From Roseateles_C aquae (GTDB lineage: Bacteria; Pseudomonadota; Gammaproteobacteria; Burkholderiales; Burkholderiaceae_C), in the NCBI RefSeq assembly GCF_032337115.1, contig NZ_JAVXZY010000002.1, positions 682,001 through 746,000 of the forward strand: 64,000 nt of DNA. Direction: 5' to 3'. The translations under genes were made by a program, and so were the position numbers. Positions 31,726-40,112 of the stretch are shown here, piece after piece; the stretch's first letter is position 1, and each line of letters starts with the position of its first letter. The notes under the pieces are model-generated. The model was given only the letters and a program-made list of their open reading frames with translations, was not told the origin of the DNA and searched no databases.

Positions 31726-31735
31726 TAAAATCGCG
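31726..31735 (+). promoter_or_regulatory. Promoter-like TAAAATCGCG motif before metG
   Basis: TAAAATCGCG, 51 bases before the metG start; identical to the words ahead of glnS and DUF3460. Confidence 0.45.
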
Positions 31736-31785
31736 CTCCCCATGGCGTTCCGCCATGCATGCCATGCTCTAGCCCGCCCATCGCC

Positions 31786-33831
31786 ATGCCACGCAAGCTC
31801 TTTGTCACCACCGCCCTGCCCTACGCAAACGCGAACTTCCACATTGGCCACATCATGGAGTACACCCAGGCCGATATCTGGGTGCGTTTCCAGCGCATGC
31901 AGGGCCAGGAGGTGCACTTCGTCTGCGCGGATGACGCTCATGGCGCACCGATCATGATTGCGGCCGAGAAGGCCGGCAAGACGCCGCAGCAATTCGTTGC
32001 CGACATCGCCGCCGGCCGCAAGAACTACCTTGACGGCTTTCACATCAGCTTCGACAACTGGCACTCGACCGACGGCGCCGAGAATCACGAGTTGTCCAAG
32101 GAGATCTACCGGGCCTTGCGCGCCAACGAGCTGATCTCGGTGAAGACGATCGAGCAGTTCTTCGACCCTCAAAAGTCGATGTTCCTGCCCGATCGCTTCA
32201 TCAAGGGCGAATGCCCGAAATGCGGCGCCAAGGATCAGTACGGCGACAGCTGCGAAGTCTGCGGCGCCGTCTATGCACCGACCGAGCTGAAGCATCCGTT
32301 CTCGGTACTCAGCGGCGCCACGCCGGTGCTGAAGACCTCGGAACACTACTTCTTCAAGCTGTCGGACCCACGCTGCGTCGAATTCCTGGAGCAATGGACA
32401 CAGGCTCCGGGCCGGCTGCAGTCCGAGGTGCTGAACAAGATCAAAGAGTGGTTCACCAAGGACGAGGCCGGCAACGGCGGCCTGGGTGACTGGGACATCA
32501 GCCGCGACGCGCCCTACTTCGGCATCGAGATTCCCGATGCGCCGGGCAAGTACTTCTACGTCTGGCTTGATGCGCCGATCGGCTACCTGGCCTCGCTGAA
32601 GAACTACTTCGGCAAGAAGGGCTGGGACTTCGATGCCTTCATGGCCGACGAGACGGTCGAGCAGATCCACTTCATCGGTAAAGACATCACCTACTTCCAC
32701 ACGCTGTTCTGGCCGGCCATGCTGCATTTCAGCGGCCGCAAGACGCCCAACCATGTCTATGTGCATGGCTTCCTGACCGTCAATGGCGGCGAGAAGATGA
32801 GCAAGAGCCGCGGCACCGGCCTGGACCCGCTGAAGTACCTGAAGCTCGGCATGAACGCCGAATGGCTGCGCTACTACCTGGCGGCCAAGCTCAATGCGCG
32901 CGTCGAGGACCTGGACTTCAACCCGGAAGACTTCGTTGCCCGCGTCAACAGTGATCTGGTCGGCAAGTACATCAATATCGCCAGCCGCGCCGCCGGTTTC
33001 CTGGCCAAGCGCTTTGACGGCCGGCTGTCGGCCGATGTCGGCGTCGAGGGCCGTGCGCTGCTGGACGGCCTGCGCGCCCACGCCGGCACCATCGCCGACC
33101 TGTACGAGACGCGCGAGTTCGGCAAGGCGCTGCGCGAGGTGATGCTGCTGGCCGATCGCGTCAATGAATACGTCGACCAGAACAAGCCCTGGGAGCTGGC
33201 CAAGCAAGAGGGGCAGGATCAGGTGCTGCAGGACGTCTGCAGCGTCTGCATCGAGGCCTTCCGCCTGCTTTCCATCTACCTGAAGCCGGTGCTGCCGGCC
33301 CTGGTGGCCAAGGTCGAAACCTTCCTGAAGGTCGAGCCGATGCAATTTGCCGACGCGCAGCGCGCCCTCGGCGCCCACCAGATCGGCGCCTATGAGCATC
33401 TGATGCAGCGTGTCGATCCCAAGCTGCTGGACGCGCTGTTCGAGCCCCCGGCGGCGCCCAAGGTCGTGCCCGGTGGTGAAGACCTGGCCCCCGAGATCAA
33501 GATCGACGATTTCACCAAGGTCGATCTGCGCATCGCCAAGATCGTCAAGGCCGAGCATGTCGAGGGCTCGGACAAGCTGCTGCGCCTGACGCTGGATGCC
33601 GGCGAAGGACGCCTGCGCAACGTCTTCTCCGGCATCAAGAGTGCCTATCAGCCCGAACAGCTGGAAGGCAAGCTGACGGTGATGGTGGCCAATCTGGCGC
33701 CGCGCAAGATGAAGTTCGGCATCAGCGAAGGCATGGTGCTGGCCGCCAGCCATGCCGATGAGAAGACCAAGCCCGGCATCTTTGTGCTGGAGCCCTTCCC
33801 CGGCGCGACACCCGGCATGCGGGTGCGCTGA
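31786..33831 (+). CDS. metG: Methionyl-tRNA synthetase
   Basis: 681 residues, start MPRKLFVTTALPYANANFH at 31786 (the in-frame upstream extension lacks similarity). HIGH motif in ANANFHIGHIMEYTQ, a zinc knuckle CPKCGAKDQYGDSCEVCG, KMSKS in GGEKMSKSRGTGLDP, then the anticodon-binding helical domain. The C-terminal 110 residues (KIDDFTKVDLRIAKIVKAEH, LAPRKMKFGISEGMVLAAS) form the EMAP-II/Trbp111-like tRNA-binding domain that also dimerises the enzyme. Confidence 0.97.
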   Translation: MPRKLFVTTALPYANANFHIGHIMEYTQADIWVRFQRMQGQEVHFVCADDAHGAPIMIAAEKAGKTPQQFVADIAAGRKNYLDGFHISFDNWHSTDGAENHELSKEIYRALRANELISVKTIEQFFDPQKSMFLPDRFIKGECPKCGAKDQYGDSCEVCGAVYAPTELKHPFSVLSGATPVLKTSEHYFFKLSDPRCVEFLEQWTQAPGRLQSEVLNKIKEWFTKDEAGNGGLGDWDISRDAPYFGIEIPDAPGKYFYVWLDAPIGYLASLKNYFGKKGWDFDAFMADETVEQIHFIGKDITYFHTLFWPAMLHFSGRKTPNHVYVHGFLTVNGGEKMSKSRGTGLDPLKYLKLGMNAEWLRYYLAAKLNARVEDLDFNPEDFVARVNSDLVGKYINIASRAAGFLAKRFDGRLSADVGVEGRALLDGLRAHAGTIADLYETREFGKALREVMLLADRVNEYVDQNKPWELAKQEGQDQVLQDVCSVCIEAFRLLSIYLKPVLPALVAKVETFLKVEPMQFADAQRALGAHQIGAYEHLMQRVDPKLLDALFEPPAAPKVVPGGEDLAPEIKIDDFTKVDLRIAKIVKAEHVEGSDKLLRLTLDAGEGRLRNVFSGIKSAYQPEQLEGKLTVMVANLAPRKMKFGISEGMVLAASHADEKTKPGIFVLEPFPGATPGMRVR

Positions 33832-33852
33832 CGACGACGCCATCCCCCGCCA

Positions 33853-34599
33853 ATGCCCGTCCAGTTCCTGCGTCGACTGACCGGGCGACACCGCACGCTG
33901 CAGGGCAATCGTCAGCTCGGTGCCGTGCTTGCCTTCGTCGCCGGCGCCATCAATGCCGGCGGCTTTCTGGCCGTGCAGCGCTACACCTCGCACATGACCG
34001 GCATCGTCTCGGCGATCGCCGACGACCTGGTGCTTGGCCAGTTGCTGCTGGCTGCTGCCGGCTTGACCTCACTGGCTTTTTTCGTCGCCGGTGCGATGAC
34101 GACGGCCGTGCTGACCAACTGGGCGCGTCGCCGGGCGATGCACAGCGAGTACGCCCTCTCGCTGCTGCTTGAGGCGCTTTTGCTGCTGCTGTTCGGCCTG
34201 GTCGGCGCCAACCTTCATTTCTGGACCGAATTCCTGCTGCCCAGCACCGTGTTGCTGCTGTGCTTCCTGATGGGTCTGCAGAACGCCGTGGTTACCAAGA
34301 TCTCGCGCGCCGAGATACGCACGACGCACATGACCGGTGTGATCACCGATCTGGGCATCGAGCTCGGGCGCCTGGTCTACTGGAACCGGGGCGGCGCCGG
34401 ACTGCATGGCATGGTGAGAGCCGATCGCCAACGCCTGCGCCTGCTGGCCGGCATTCTGAGCCTGTTCTTTGCCGGCGGCATCACCGGCGCGCTGGCCTTC
34501 AAGCATTTCGGCTTCAGCGCCACGGTACCGGTCGCACTGGCTTTGATAGTGATGGCCGCCCGGCCCGTGATGGACGATATTTCGGAACATCTACGCTGA
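33853..34599 (+). CDS. DUF1275 (YoaK-type) membrane protein
   Basis: 248 residues with six or so hydrophobic segments. The conserved block AFVAGAINAGGFLAVQRYTS and HMTGIVSAIADDL near the N-terminus and RTTHMTGVITDLGIELGRLV in the second half are the DUF1275/YoaK signatures (paired HMTG motifs). Function unknown; often called a putative transporter. It follows metG by 21 bases and precedes a SulP transporter. Confidence 0.9.
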   Translation: MPVQFLRRLTGRHRTLQGNRQLGAVLAFVAGAINAGGFLAVQRYTSHMTGIVSAIADDLVLGQLLLAAAGLTSLAFFVAGAMTTAVLTNWARRRAMHSEYALSLLLEALLLLLFGLVGANLHFWTEFLLPSTVLLLCFLMGLQNAVVTKISRAEIRTTHMTGVITDLGIELGRLVYWNRGGAGLHGMVRADRQRLRLLAGILSLFFAGGITGALAFKHFGFSATVPVALALIVMAARPVMDDISEHLR

Positions 34600-34620
34600 T
34601 CCCTACAAGCCTGCCGCCTG

Positions 34621-36300
34621 ATGAAGCTGCACACCTTCCGACCGCGCCTGTTCGACGCATTGGCTGGCTATTCGAGCCGCAAATTTGCGGCCGATCTGGG
34701 GGCGGGGTTGACGGTCGGCATCGTCGCACTGCCGCTGGCCCTGGCCTTTGCCATCGCCTCAGGTGTCAAGCCCGAACAGGGTCTGTTCACGGCCATCATC
34801 GCCGGCGCGCTGATTTCGGCACTGGGCGGCTCTAACGTCCAGATTGGCGGGCCGGCGGGTGCCTTCATCGTCATCGTCTACGGCATCGTGCAGCGCTATG
34901 GTCTGGCCAATCTGCTGATCGCGACGATGCTGGCCGGCCTGCTGCTGATCGCGATGGGGGCGCTGCGATTGGGCGTGCTGGTGCGCTACATCCCGGTCAG
35001 CATCGTCATCGGCTTCACCAACGGCATTGCGGTCCTGATCGGCCTGTCTCAACTGAAGGACTTCCTGGGCCTGCAGATCGCGCAGATGCCGGCCGATTTC
35101 TTCAGCCAGCTGGCCACGCTGTGGGCCCATCGCGCCTCGCTGAATCCGGCCGCGCCGCTGATGGGCGGCGCTTGTCTGCTGCTGGTGCTGTTCTGGCCCA
35201 AGAGCTATGCGATGCAGCGCCGCCCGCAAGGCTGGCGCCAACATCTGCACCGCTGGATGGCGCAGGTGCCGGGCACGGTGATCGCCCTGGTGGGCGCCGC
35301 GCTGCTGACCGAGGCCTTCACGCTGCCGCTGGAGACCATAGGCAGCCGCTTTGGCGGCATTCCGCGCAGCCTGCCGGCCCTGGCCCTGCCCGAACTCAGC
35401 TTTGCATCGGCCAAGCAGCTGCTGATCCCGACCATCACCATCGCGATGCTGGGCGCCATCGAGTCGCTGCTGTGCGCCCGGGTGGCCGACAACATGACCG
35501 AGCTGCCGCGCCATGACCCCAACCAGGAGCTGATGGCCCAGGGCGTGGCCAACTTCATCGCGCCGCTGTTCGGTGGCATTCCCGCCACCGGCACGATTGC
35601 CCGCACCGTCACCAATGTGCGCGCCGGCGCCACCAGTCCGGTGGCCGGCATCATCCACGCCGCGACCTTGCTGTTGATCGTGCTGGTCGCCGCCCCACTG
35701 GCCAGCCATGTGCCGCTGGCGGCGCTGGCCGGCATCCTGCTGGTGGTGGCCTGGAACATGGGCGAGTGGCATGAGTTCGCCCGGCTGCGCCGATTCAGCC
35801 TGCAGTACCGCACCATCCTGCTCGGCACCTTCGTGCTGACCGTCGTCTTTGACCTGACCGTGGCCGTTGAGGCCGGCCTGGTGCTGGCCTGCCTGTTCTT
35901 CATCTATCGGATGAGCACGCTGTTTCGCGTTGAGCCGCTGCAGGACGCCAGCCTGCCCACCGATGCACGGGTGATGCGGGTCTTTGGTTCGCTGTTCTTC
36001 GGCGCCGTCGGCAAGGTTGAGGATCTGGCCGAGAGCCAGCCTGCAAACTGCCGCGAGCTGGTGCTGGACCTGCACCAGCTGATCTCGATGGACACCTCGG
36101 GGCTGGATGCCCTGGCCCAGCTGCAGCGCAGCCTGGCCCGGCAAGGCCAGCGCCTGGTGCTGTGCAGCCTGAACGAACAGCCGGCCAGTCTCTTGCGCCG
36201 CGGTGGCTTGGCGGAGGCGTTGGGTGAATCGGGGCTTTATGCCAATCTTGAGGCCTGGCGGACCGCCCGCGCGACCCAAGCCGCGGCCAGCGCCCTGTAA
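34621..36300 (+). CDS. SulP-family anion transporter with STAS domain
   Basis: 559 residues. The transmembrane part (about 20-430) begins FAADLGAGLTVGIVALPLALAFAIASG and includes the SulP region GGSNVQIGGPAGAFIVIVYG and FGGIPATGTIARTVTNVRAG. The C-terminal STAS domain (about 455-550) has LHQLISMDTSGLDALAQLQ, with the serine/threonine of SMDTSG that can be phosphorylated in relatives. Substrate may be sulfate, bicarbonate or a dicarboxylate; sequence alone does not decide. Confidence 0.92.
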   Translation: MKLHTFRPRLFDALAGYSSRKFAADLGAGLTVGIVALPLALAFAIASGVKPEQGLFTAIIAGALISALGGSNVQIGGPAGAFIVIVYGIVQRYGLANLLIATMLAGLLLIAMGALRLGVLVRYIPVSIVIGFTNGIAVLIGLSQLKDFLGLQIAQMPADFFSQLATLWAHRASLNPAAPLMGGACLLLVLFWPKSYAMQRRPQGWRQHLHRWMAQVPGTVIALVGAALLTEAFTLPLETIGSRFGGIPRSLPALALPELSFASAKQLLIPTITIAMLGAIESLLCARVADNMTELPRHDPNQELMAQGVANFIAPLFGGIPATGTIARTVTNVRAGATSPVAGIIHAATLLLIVLVAAPLASHVPLAALAGILLVVAWNMGEWHEFARLRRFSLQYRTILLGTFVLTVVFDLTVAVEAGLVLACLFFIYRMSTLFRVEPLQDASLPTDARVMRVFGSLFFGAVGKVEDLAESQPANCRELVLDLHQLISMDTSGLDALAQLQRSLARQGQRLVLCSLNEQPASLLRRGGLAEALGESGLYANLEAWRTARATQAAASAL

Positions 36301-36307
36301 AATCGCG
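36298..36307 (+). promoter_or_regulatory. Promoter-like TAAAATCGCG motif before DUF3460
   Basis: TAAAATCGCG begins at the sulP stop codon, 27 bases before the DUF3460 start. Identical to the words before glnS and metG. Confidence 0.45.
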
Positions 36308-36333
36308 CATTCTTTGCCTGGAAGCCCTGCACC

Positions 36334-36537
36334 ATGCCTTTGTTCTGGAAGCCCTACAAGTCCGACGTCAGCTCCTTCATCGACGAACTGAAGGCCAAGC
36401 GCCCGTCGCTGGAACAGGAACAGCGTGACGGCCGCGCCCTGCTGTGGGACAAGCAACCGGACCGCCAGGCTCAGGCCGAATTCCGTGCCGCCCGTGTGGC
36501 CCAGCAGCCCTACGTCTACCAGACCAAGGAACACTGA
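36334..36537 (+). CDS. DUF3460 family protein
   Basis: 67 residues, full length. FWKPYKSDVSSFIDELKAKRP, WDKQPDRQAQAEFRAARV and AQQPYVYQ are the features of the short betaproteobacterial DUF3460 family (L-W-D-K core and the final PYVYQ). No membrane segment. Function unknown. It precedes scpA by 11 bases, an arrangement that suggests co-transcription. Confidence 0.9.
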   Translation: MPLFWKPYKSDVSSFIDELKAKRPSLEQEQRDGRALLWDKQPDRQAQAEFRAARVAQQPYVYQTKEH

Positions 36538-36548
36538 GGCCTGCCGCG

Positions 36549-37418
36549 GTGACGCAGAGCGCTGAGCTGCCGCCGCTGCCCGAGCTGACTGAAGACGGCG
36601 CGGCAGCCACGGCCGCTGCGCCGCCGCAGGTGGTGGACGGGATTGCGCTGGCGCGCCTGTACGGCGAGCCGCTGTTCGCGCTGCCGACCGATCTCTACAT
36701 CCCGCCCGATGCGCTGGAGGTCTTTCTTGAGGCCTTCGAGGGCCCGCTGGATCTGCTGCTCTACCTGATCCGGCGCCAGAACTTCAACATCCTGGACATC
36801 CCGCTGGCCGATGTGACGCGCCAGTACCTCAGCTACGTCGACCAGATCCGCAAGCAGAATCTGGAGCTGGCCAGCGAGTACCTGCTGATGGCGGCGATGC
36901 TGATCGAGATCAAGTCGCGGATGCTCTTGCCGCCGAAGAAGACCGACGACGGCGCCGAGCCCGAGGACCCACGTGCCGAGCTGGTGCGGCGCCTGCTTGA
37001 GTACGAGCAGATCAAGCTGGCCGCCGCGCGGCTGGATCGCCTGCCGGTGCTGGGCCGCGATTTCCTGCGTGCCCAGGTGCATATCGAGCAATCTCTGACG
37101 CCGCGCTTCCCCGATGTGAATGCCGACGATCTACGCAGCGCCTGGCTGGACCTGCTCAAGCGCGCCAAGCTCAACCAGCATCACAAGATCTCACGCGAGC
37201 AGCTGTCGGTGCGCGAGCATATGAGCATCGTGCTGCGCCGGCTGCAGGGCCAGCGCTTTGTGGAATTCGAGGCGCTGTTCGATCCCAGTCGCGGCTCCCA
37301 GGTGCTGGTGGTGACCTTCATCGCCATGCTGGAGCTGGCCCGCGAGCGGCTGCTGGAGATCACCCAGGCCGAGGCCTTTGCACCCATCTACGTGCGCCTG
37401 GCCTACCAGCCCAGCTGA
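36549..37418 (+). CDS. scpA: Segregation and condensation protein ScpA
   Basis: Kleisin subunit of the SMC-ScpAB condensin. GTG at 36549 gives 289 residues. The conserved N-terminal kleisin block is FLEAFEGPLDLLLYLIRRQN, then FNILDIPLADVTRQYLSYVD and LASEYLLMAAMLIEIKSRML, and the C-terminal winged helix contains VTFIAMLELARERLLEITQ. The first 45 residues are a low-complexity Glu/Ala/Pro leader. No scpB is adjacent in the window. Confidence 0.93.
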   Translation: MTQSAELPPLPELTEDGAAATAAAPPQVVDGIALARLYGEPLFALPTDLYIPPDALEVFLEAFEGPLDLLLYLIRRQNFNILDIPLADVTRQYLSYVDQIRKQNLELASEYLLMAAMLIEIKSRMLLPPKKTDDGAEPEDPRAELVRRLLEYEQIKLAAARLDRLPVLGRDFLRAQVHIEQSLTPRFPDVNADDLRSAWLDLLKRAKLNQHHKISREQLSVREHMSIVLRRLQGQRFVEFEALFDPSRGSQVLVVTFIAMLELARERLLEITQAEAFAPIYVRLAYQPS

Positions 37419-37435
37419 AGCCGCGCAGGCGCCGA

Positions 37436-38167
37436 TCAGGCGTGAACGCGGAAGGTCGAGAAATGGCTGTCCGGCTGGCGCTGGACGATCTGGCTGACCG
37501 CCAGCACCGCCTGCGTACGAGAACTCACGCCCAGGGCCTTGAGCACCGCGGCCACATGGTCCTTGATGGTTTCGACCGACACGCCCAACTCGCGGGCAAT
37601 GATCTTGTTCGGTTTGCCCTGGAGCAGCAGCGCCAGCACATCCGTTTGCCGCGGCGTCAGCGACAGTGATTCCAGGCCACTGGTTGTCTGGAACTCGGCA
37701 TTGATGGCCAACTCCTGAATCTGCTGCAGCTTGGCCGATTGGGTGCTGGGGAATGGCGCCGGCGCGGCCTCCTGCCCGAGGCTCATCGGCGGCACATAGA
37801 TGCCGCCGGACATCACCAGCTTGAGCGCCTGCGCCAGCACCTCGGTGCTGCTGCGCTTGGGCACAAAACCCATCGCGCCCTGGTCGATCGAGCGGATCAC
37901 GTCGCTGGCGCGGTCAGACGCTGAGATCACCACCACCGGCAGCGCCGGATAGGCAGCACGGAATTCTTCCAGCACATCGAAGCCATTGGCATCACCCAGC
38001 TGCAAATCCAGCAGCACCAGATCGAAGTCCTGTGATGCCTGCAGGGTCTGGCGTGCCAGCGCCGCGCTTTCAACACCGGTCACCTGCACATCGTCGCCCA
38101 AGCCGGCAATGACGGTCTGCAGCGCCGACAGGATCAGCGGATGATCATCAATCAGCAGCACGCGCAT
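37436..38167 (-). CDS. NarL/FixJ-type response regulator
   Basis: 243 residues. Receiver (1-120) with LLIDDHPLILSALQ, phosphoacceptor Asp in DLVLLDLQLGDANG, Ser in VVVISASDRASD and Lys in GFVPKRSSTEVLAQA. The LuxR-type helix-turn-helix is SLTPRQTDVLALLLQGKPNK and SVETIKDHVAAVLKALGVS. AGGAGGACCGGGC precedes the ATG. No partner kinase is adjacent. An inverted repeat CACCC-CTGAA-GGGTG at 38249-38263 and a TATGAT at 38220-38225 (minus) lie upstream and may form its control region. Confidence 0.93.
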   Translation of the reverse strand: MRVLLIDDHPLILSALQTVIAGLGDDVQVTGVESAALARQTLQASQDFDLVLLDLQLGDANGFDVLEEFRAAYPALPVVVISASDRASDVIRSIDQGAMGFVPKRSSTEVLAQALKLVMSGGIYVPPMSLGQEAAPAPFPSTQSAKLQQIQELAINAEFQTTSGLESLSLTPRQTDVLALLLQGKPNKIIARELGVSVETIKDHVAAVLKALGVSSRTQAVLAVSQIVQRQPDSHFSTFRVHA

Positions 38168-38284
38168 GCCCGGTCCTCCTCTTTTGTTTTTCCAGCAGTG
38201 TTCTGTCGTTCACGCCGGGATCATAGGACGGCCGCGTGCGCTTGGGCACACCCCTGAAGGGTGATGCGAAGCGCGAAAAGTTCG

Positions 38285-38737
38285 CTATACGTATTGCCGC
38301 ATCAGCGACTCGGCCACGCAGACCGGCTTGGCCGAGCCCTCGCGTTCAATCTGCACCAATACCGTCAGCTGCGCGCCGCCTTCGACCCACTCGAACCCTT
38401 GCAGCGTGAAGCGCGCGCGCAGCCGGCTGTTCACCGGCACCGGCGCCGGGAAGCGCACCTTGTTCAGGCCGTAATTCAGCACCATGCGCACATCGGCCAC
38501 GGCAAAGCCGGTTTCAAAGAACACCGGCAACAGGCTCAGCGTCAGGAAGCCATGGGCCACCGTGCTGCCAAAGGGGCCGCTGGCAGCGCGCTCGGCGTCG
38601 CAGTGGATCCATTGGCGGTCGTTGGTGGCCTCGGCAAAGGCATCAATGCGGCTCTGTTCGATGTCCAGCCATTCAGAGCAGCCAATCTCGCTGCCCACCA
38701 GCTCGGCGAGCTGCTCCAGTCGTTCAAATCTGCGCAT
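38285..38737 (-). CDS. MaoC-like (R)-hydratase/dehydratase family protein
   Basis: 150 residues from ATG at 38737. The hot-dog fold hydratase motif is in DAFAEATNDRQWIHCD (catalytic Asp and His) followed by GPFGSTVAHGFLTLSLLP, the classic MaoC/PhaJ signature. NYGLNKVRFPAPVPVNSRLRA is the usual strand after it. The substrate is probably an enoyl-CoA. It lies 10 bases after the ParA-like gene on the same strand. Confidence 0.9.
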   Translation of the reverse strand: MRRFERLEQLAELVGSEIGCSEWLDIEQSRIDAFAEATNDRQWIHCDAERAASGPFGSTVAHGFLTLSLLPVFFETGFAVADVRMVLNYGLNKVRFPAPVPVNSRLRARFTLQGFEWVEGGAQLTVLVQIEREGSAKPVCVAESLMRQYV

Positions 38738-38747
38738 CGTCTTCCCG

Positions 38748-39377
38748 TCAGTTGCGATCGTCCAGCCAGGGCGTGAGGGCCTGCCATTGCGCCAGATCGC
38801 GTTCCACGCGGCCCGACGCCACATCCCACAAGGTCAGGCCGCGGGCCGCCAATTGCACATAGTTCTGCGTGTCGCGCAGCAGACCCAGCACCGGCAGGTC
38901 CAGGCCCTGCATGAACTGCTGCAACTGCTGCAGCGCCAGCGTGCCCTCGCGTGCCCGCATGCCAACCAGGGCCAAGGCCGGCGAGCGGCCGCTGTCGCGG
39001 CGCAGATCATGCAGGGTTTGCACAAAGGCGTATGTCGCCTGGATGTCAAACAGGCTGGGCTGCAGCGGAATCAGCACCCGATCGGCGATCGCATGCAGAG
39101 CCGCCAGGCGCTTGCCATGCAGGCCTGCCGGCGTATCCAGCACCACATGGCTGACCCCCTTGGGCGGCCGGGCCACCTGCTTGCCATCGATATCCAGCGG
39201 CAGGATGGCTGGCAGCTCGGCCGGGCGCAGCGCCAGCCACTGGCGCGAGCTCTGCTGCACATCGGCATCGCCGAGCGCGACACCATGGCCCTGCCGGGCC
39301 AGATAGCCGGCCACATTGCTGGCCAGCGTGCTCTTGCCCACCCCGCCCTTGGGATTGGCAACCAGGATCACAGGCAT
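38748..39377 (-). CDS. Orphan ParA/MinD-type ATPase
   Basis: 209 residues. ATG at 39377 has AAGGAG six bases upstream. Deviant Walker A NPKGGVGKSTLASNVAGYLA, Walker A' GDADVQQSSRQW, and switch II VVLDTPAGLHGKRL identify a small ParA of the type lacking an N-terminal helix-turn-helix. No parB or parS-like neighbour exists here, so it may position a non-DNA cargo, as orphan ParAs such as McdA or PpfA do. It is followed by the MaoC-like gene. Confidence 0.85.
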   Translation of the reverse strand: MPVILVANPKGGVGKSTLASNVAGYLARQGHGVALGDADVQQSSRQWLALRPAELPAILPLDIDGKQVARPPKGVSHVVLDTPAGLHGKRLAALHAIADRVLIPLQPSLFDIQATYAFVQTLHDLRRDSGRSPALALVGMRAREGTLALQQLQQFMQGLDLPVLGLLRDTQNYVQLAARGLTLWDVASGRVERDLAQWQALTPWLDDRN

Positions 39378-39482
39378 GGGCAACTCCTTCACTGCGGCCG
39401 GCTAAAACGCGGGCTATGGTAGCCCTGGCGCTGCAGGGCTCGCAATGCAGGCAAGACCTGACCCGGTGCTACCCTTGCGGCC

Positions 39483-40112
39483 ATGAGTGAAATCCTGGTG
39501 CTGGCCAGCCATCCCGATCTGGCACGTTCGCGCGTGACGCGCGCACTGCTGCAGCGGCTGCGACCGCTGGCGGCCAGCCGGCCCGAGTTGCTGGCCTTGC
39601 GCGAGCTGTACCGGCTCTACCCCGACTTCGTGATTGACAGCACCGCCGAGCGCGAGGCCCTGGCTGCCGCGCGGCTGATCGTCTGGCTGCATCCGCTGCA
39701 CTGGTACAGCATGCCGGCGCTGATGAAGCTCTGGCTGGATGAGGTGCTGGCGCTGGGCTGGGCCTATGGTCCCGCTGGCACGGCGCTGCAGGGCAAGGAT
39801 TTGTGGCTGGTCTGCTCGACCGGCGGCACGGCGGAGTCCTACACGGCGGCCGGCCACAACGGCCATGCTATCGAGCACTTTCTGCTGCCACAGCTGCAGA
39901 CCGCGCGGCTATGCGGCATGCGCTTCCTGCCACCGCTGCTGCTGCACGGGGCCCACCAACTCGGTGAGGTCGATCTGGATCAGCACGCCCTGCTGTTGGA
40001 GCAGCGCCTGCTCAGCCACCCGCAATGGTGCGCTGATCTGCCGGCACTGGCCTGCCCGGCCCTGCCTGCCACAGCACGCCCCGATCAGACGCCGCCGGGA
40101 GCGTCGCAATGA
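39483..40112 (+). CDS. KefF/KefG-type NAD(P)H oxidoreductase, ancillary to potassium efflux
   Basis: 209-residue flavodoxin-fold protein. ILVLASHPDLARSRVTRALL is the FMN-binding start, with LIVWLHPLHWYSMPALMKLW and CSTGGTAESYTAAGHNGH as in the KefF/KefG/MdaB quinone reductase family. Its stop overlaps the start of the antiporter gene (ATGA). KefF-type proteins activate KefC/KefB efflux in response to glutathione adducts, and this pairing supports the call. Confidence 0.9.
   Translation: MSEILVLASHPDLARSRVTRALLQRLRPLAASRPELLALRELYRLYPDFVIDSTAEREALAAARLIVWLHPLHWYSMPALMKLWLDEVLALGWAYGPAGTALQGKDLWLVCSTGGTAESYTAAGHNGHAIEHFLLPQLQTARLCGMRFLPPLLLHGAHQLGEVDLDQHALLLEQRLLSHPQWCADLPALACPALPATARPDQTPPGASQ

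Noticed and set aside
31648..33993. 781-codon minus-strand frame antisense to metG
   Set aside because: Shadow of metG; no domain and no ribosome-binding site.
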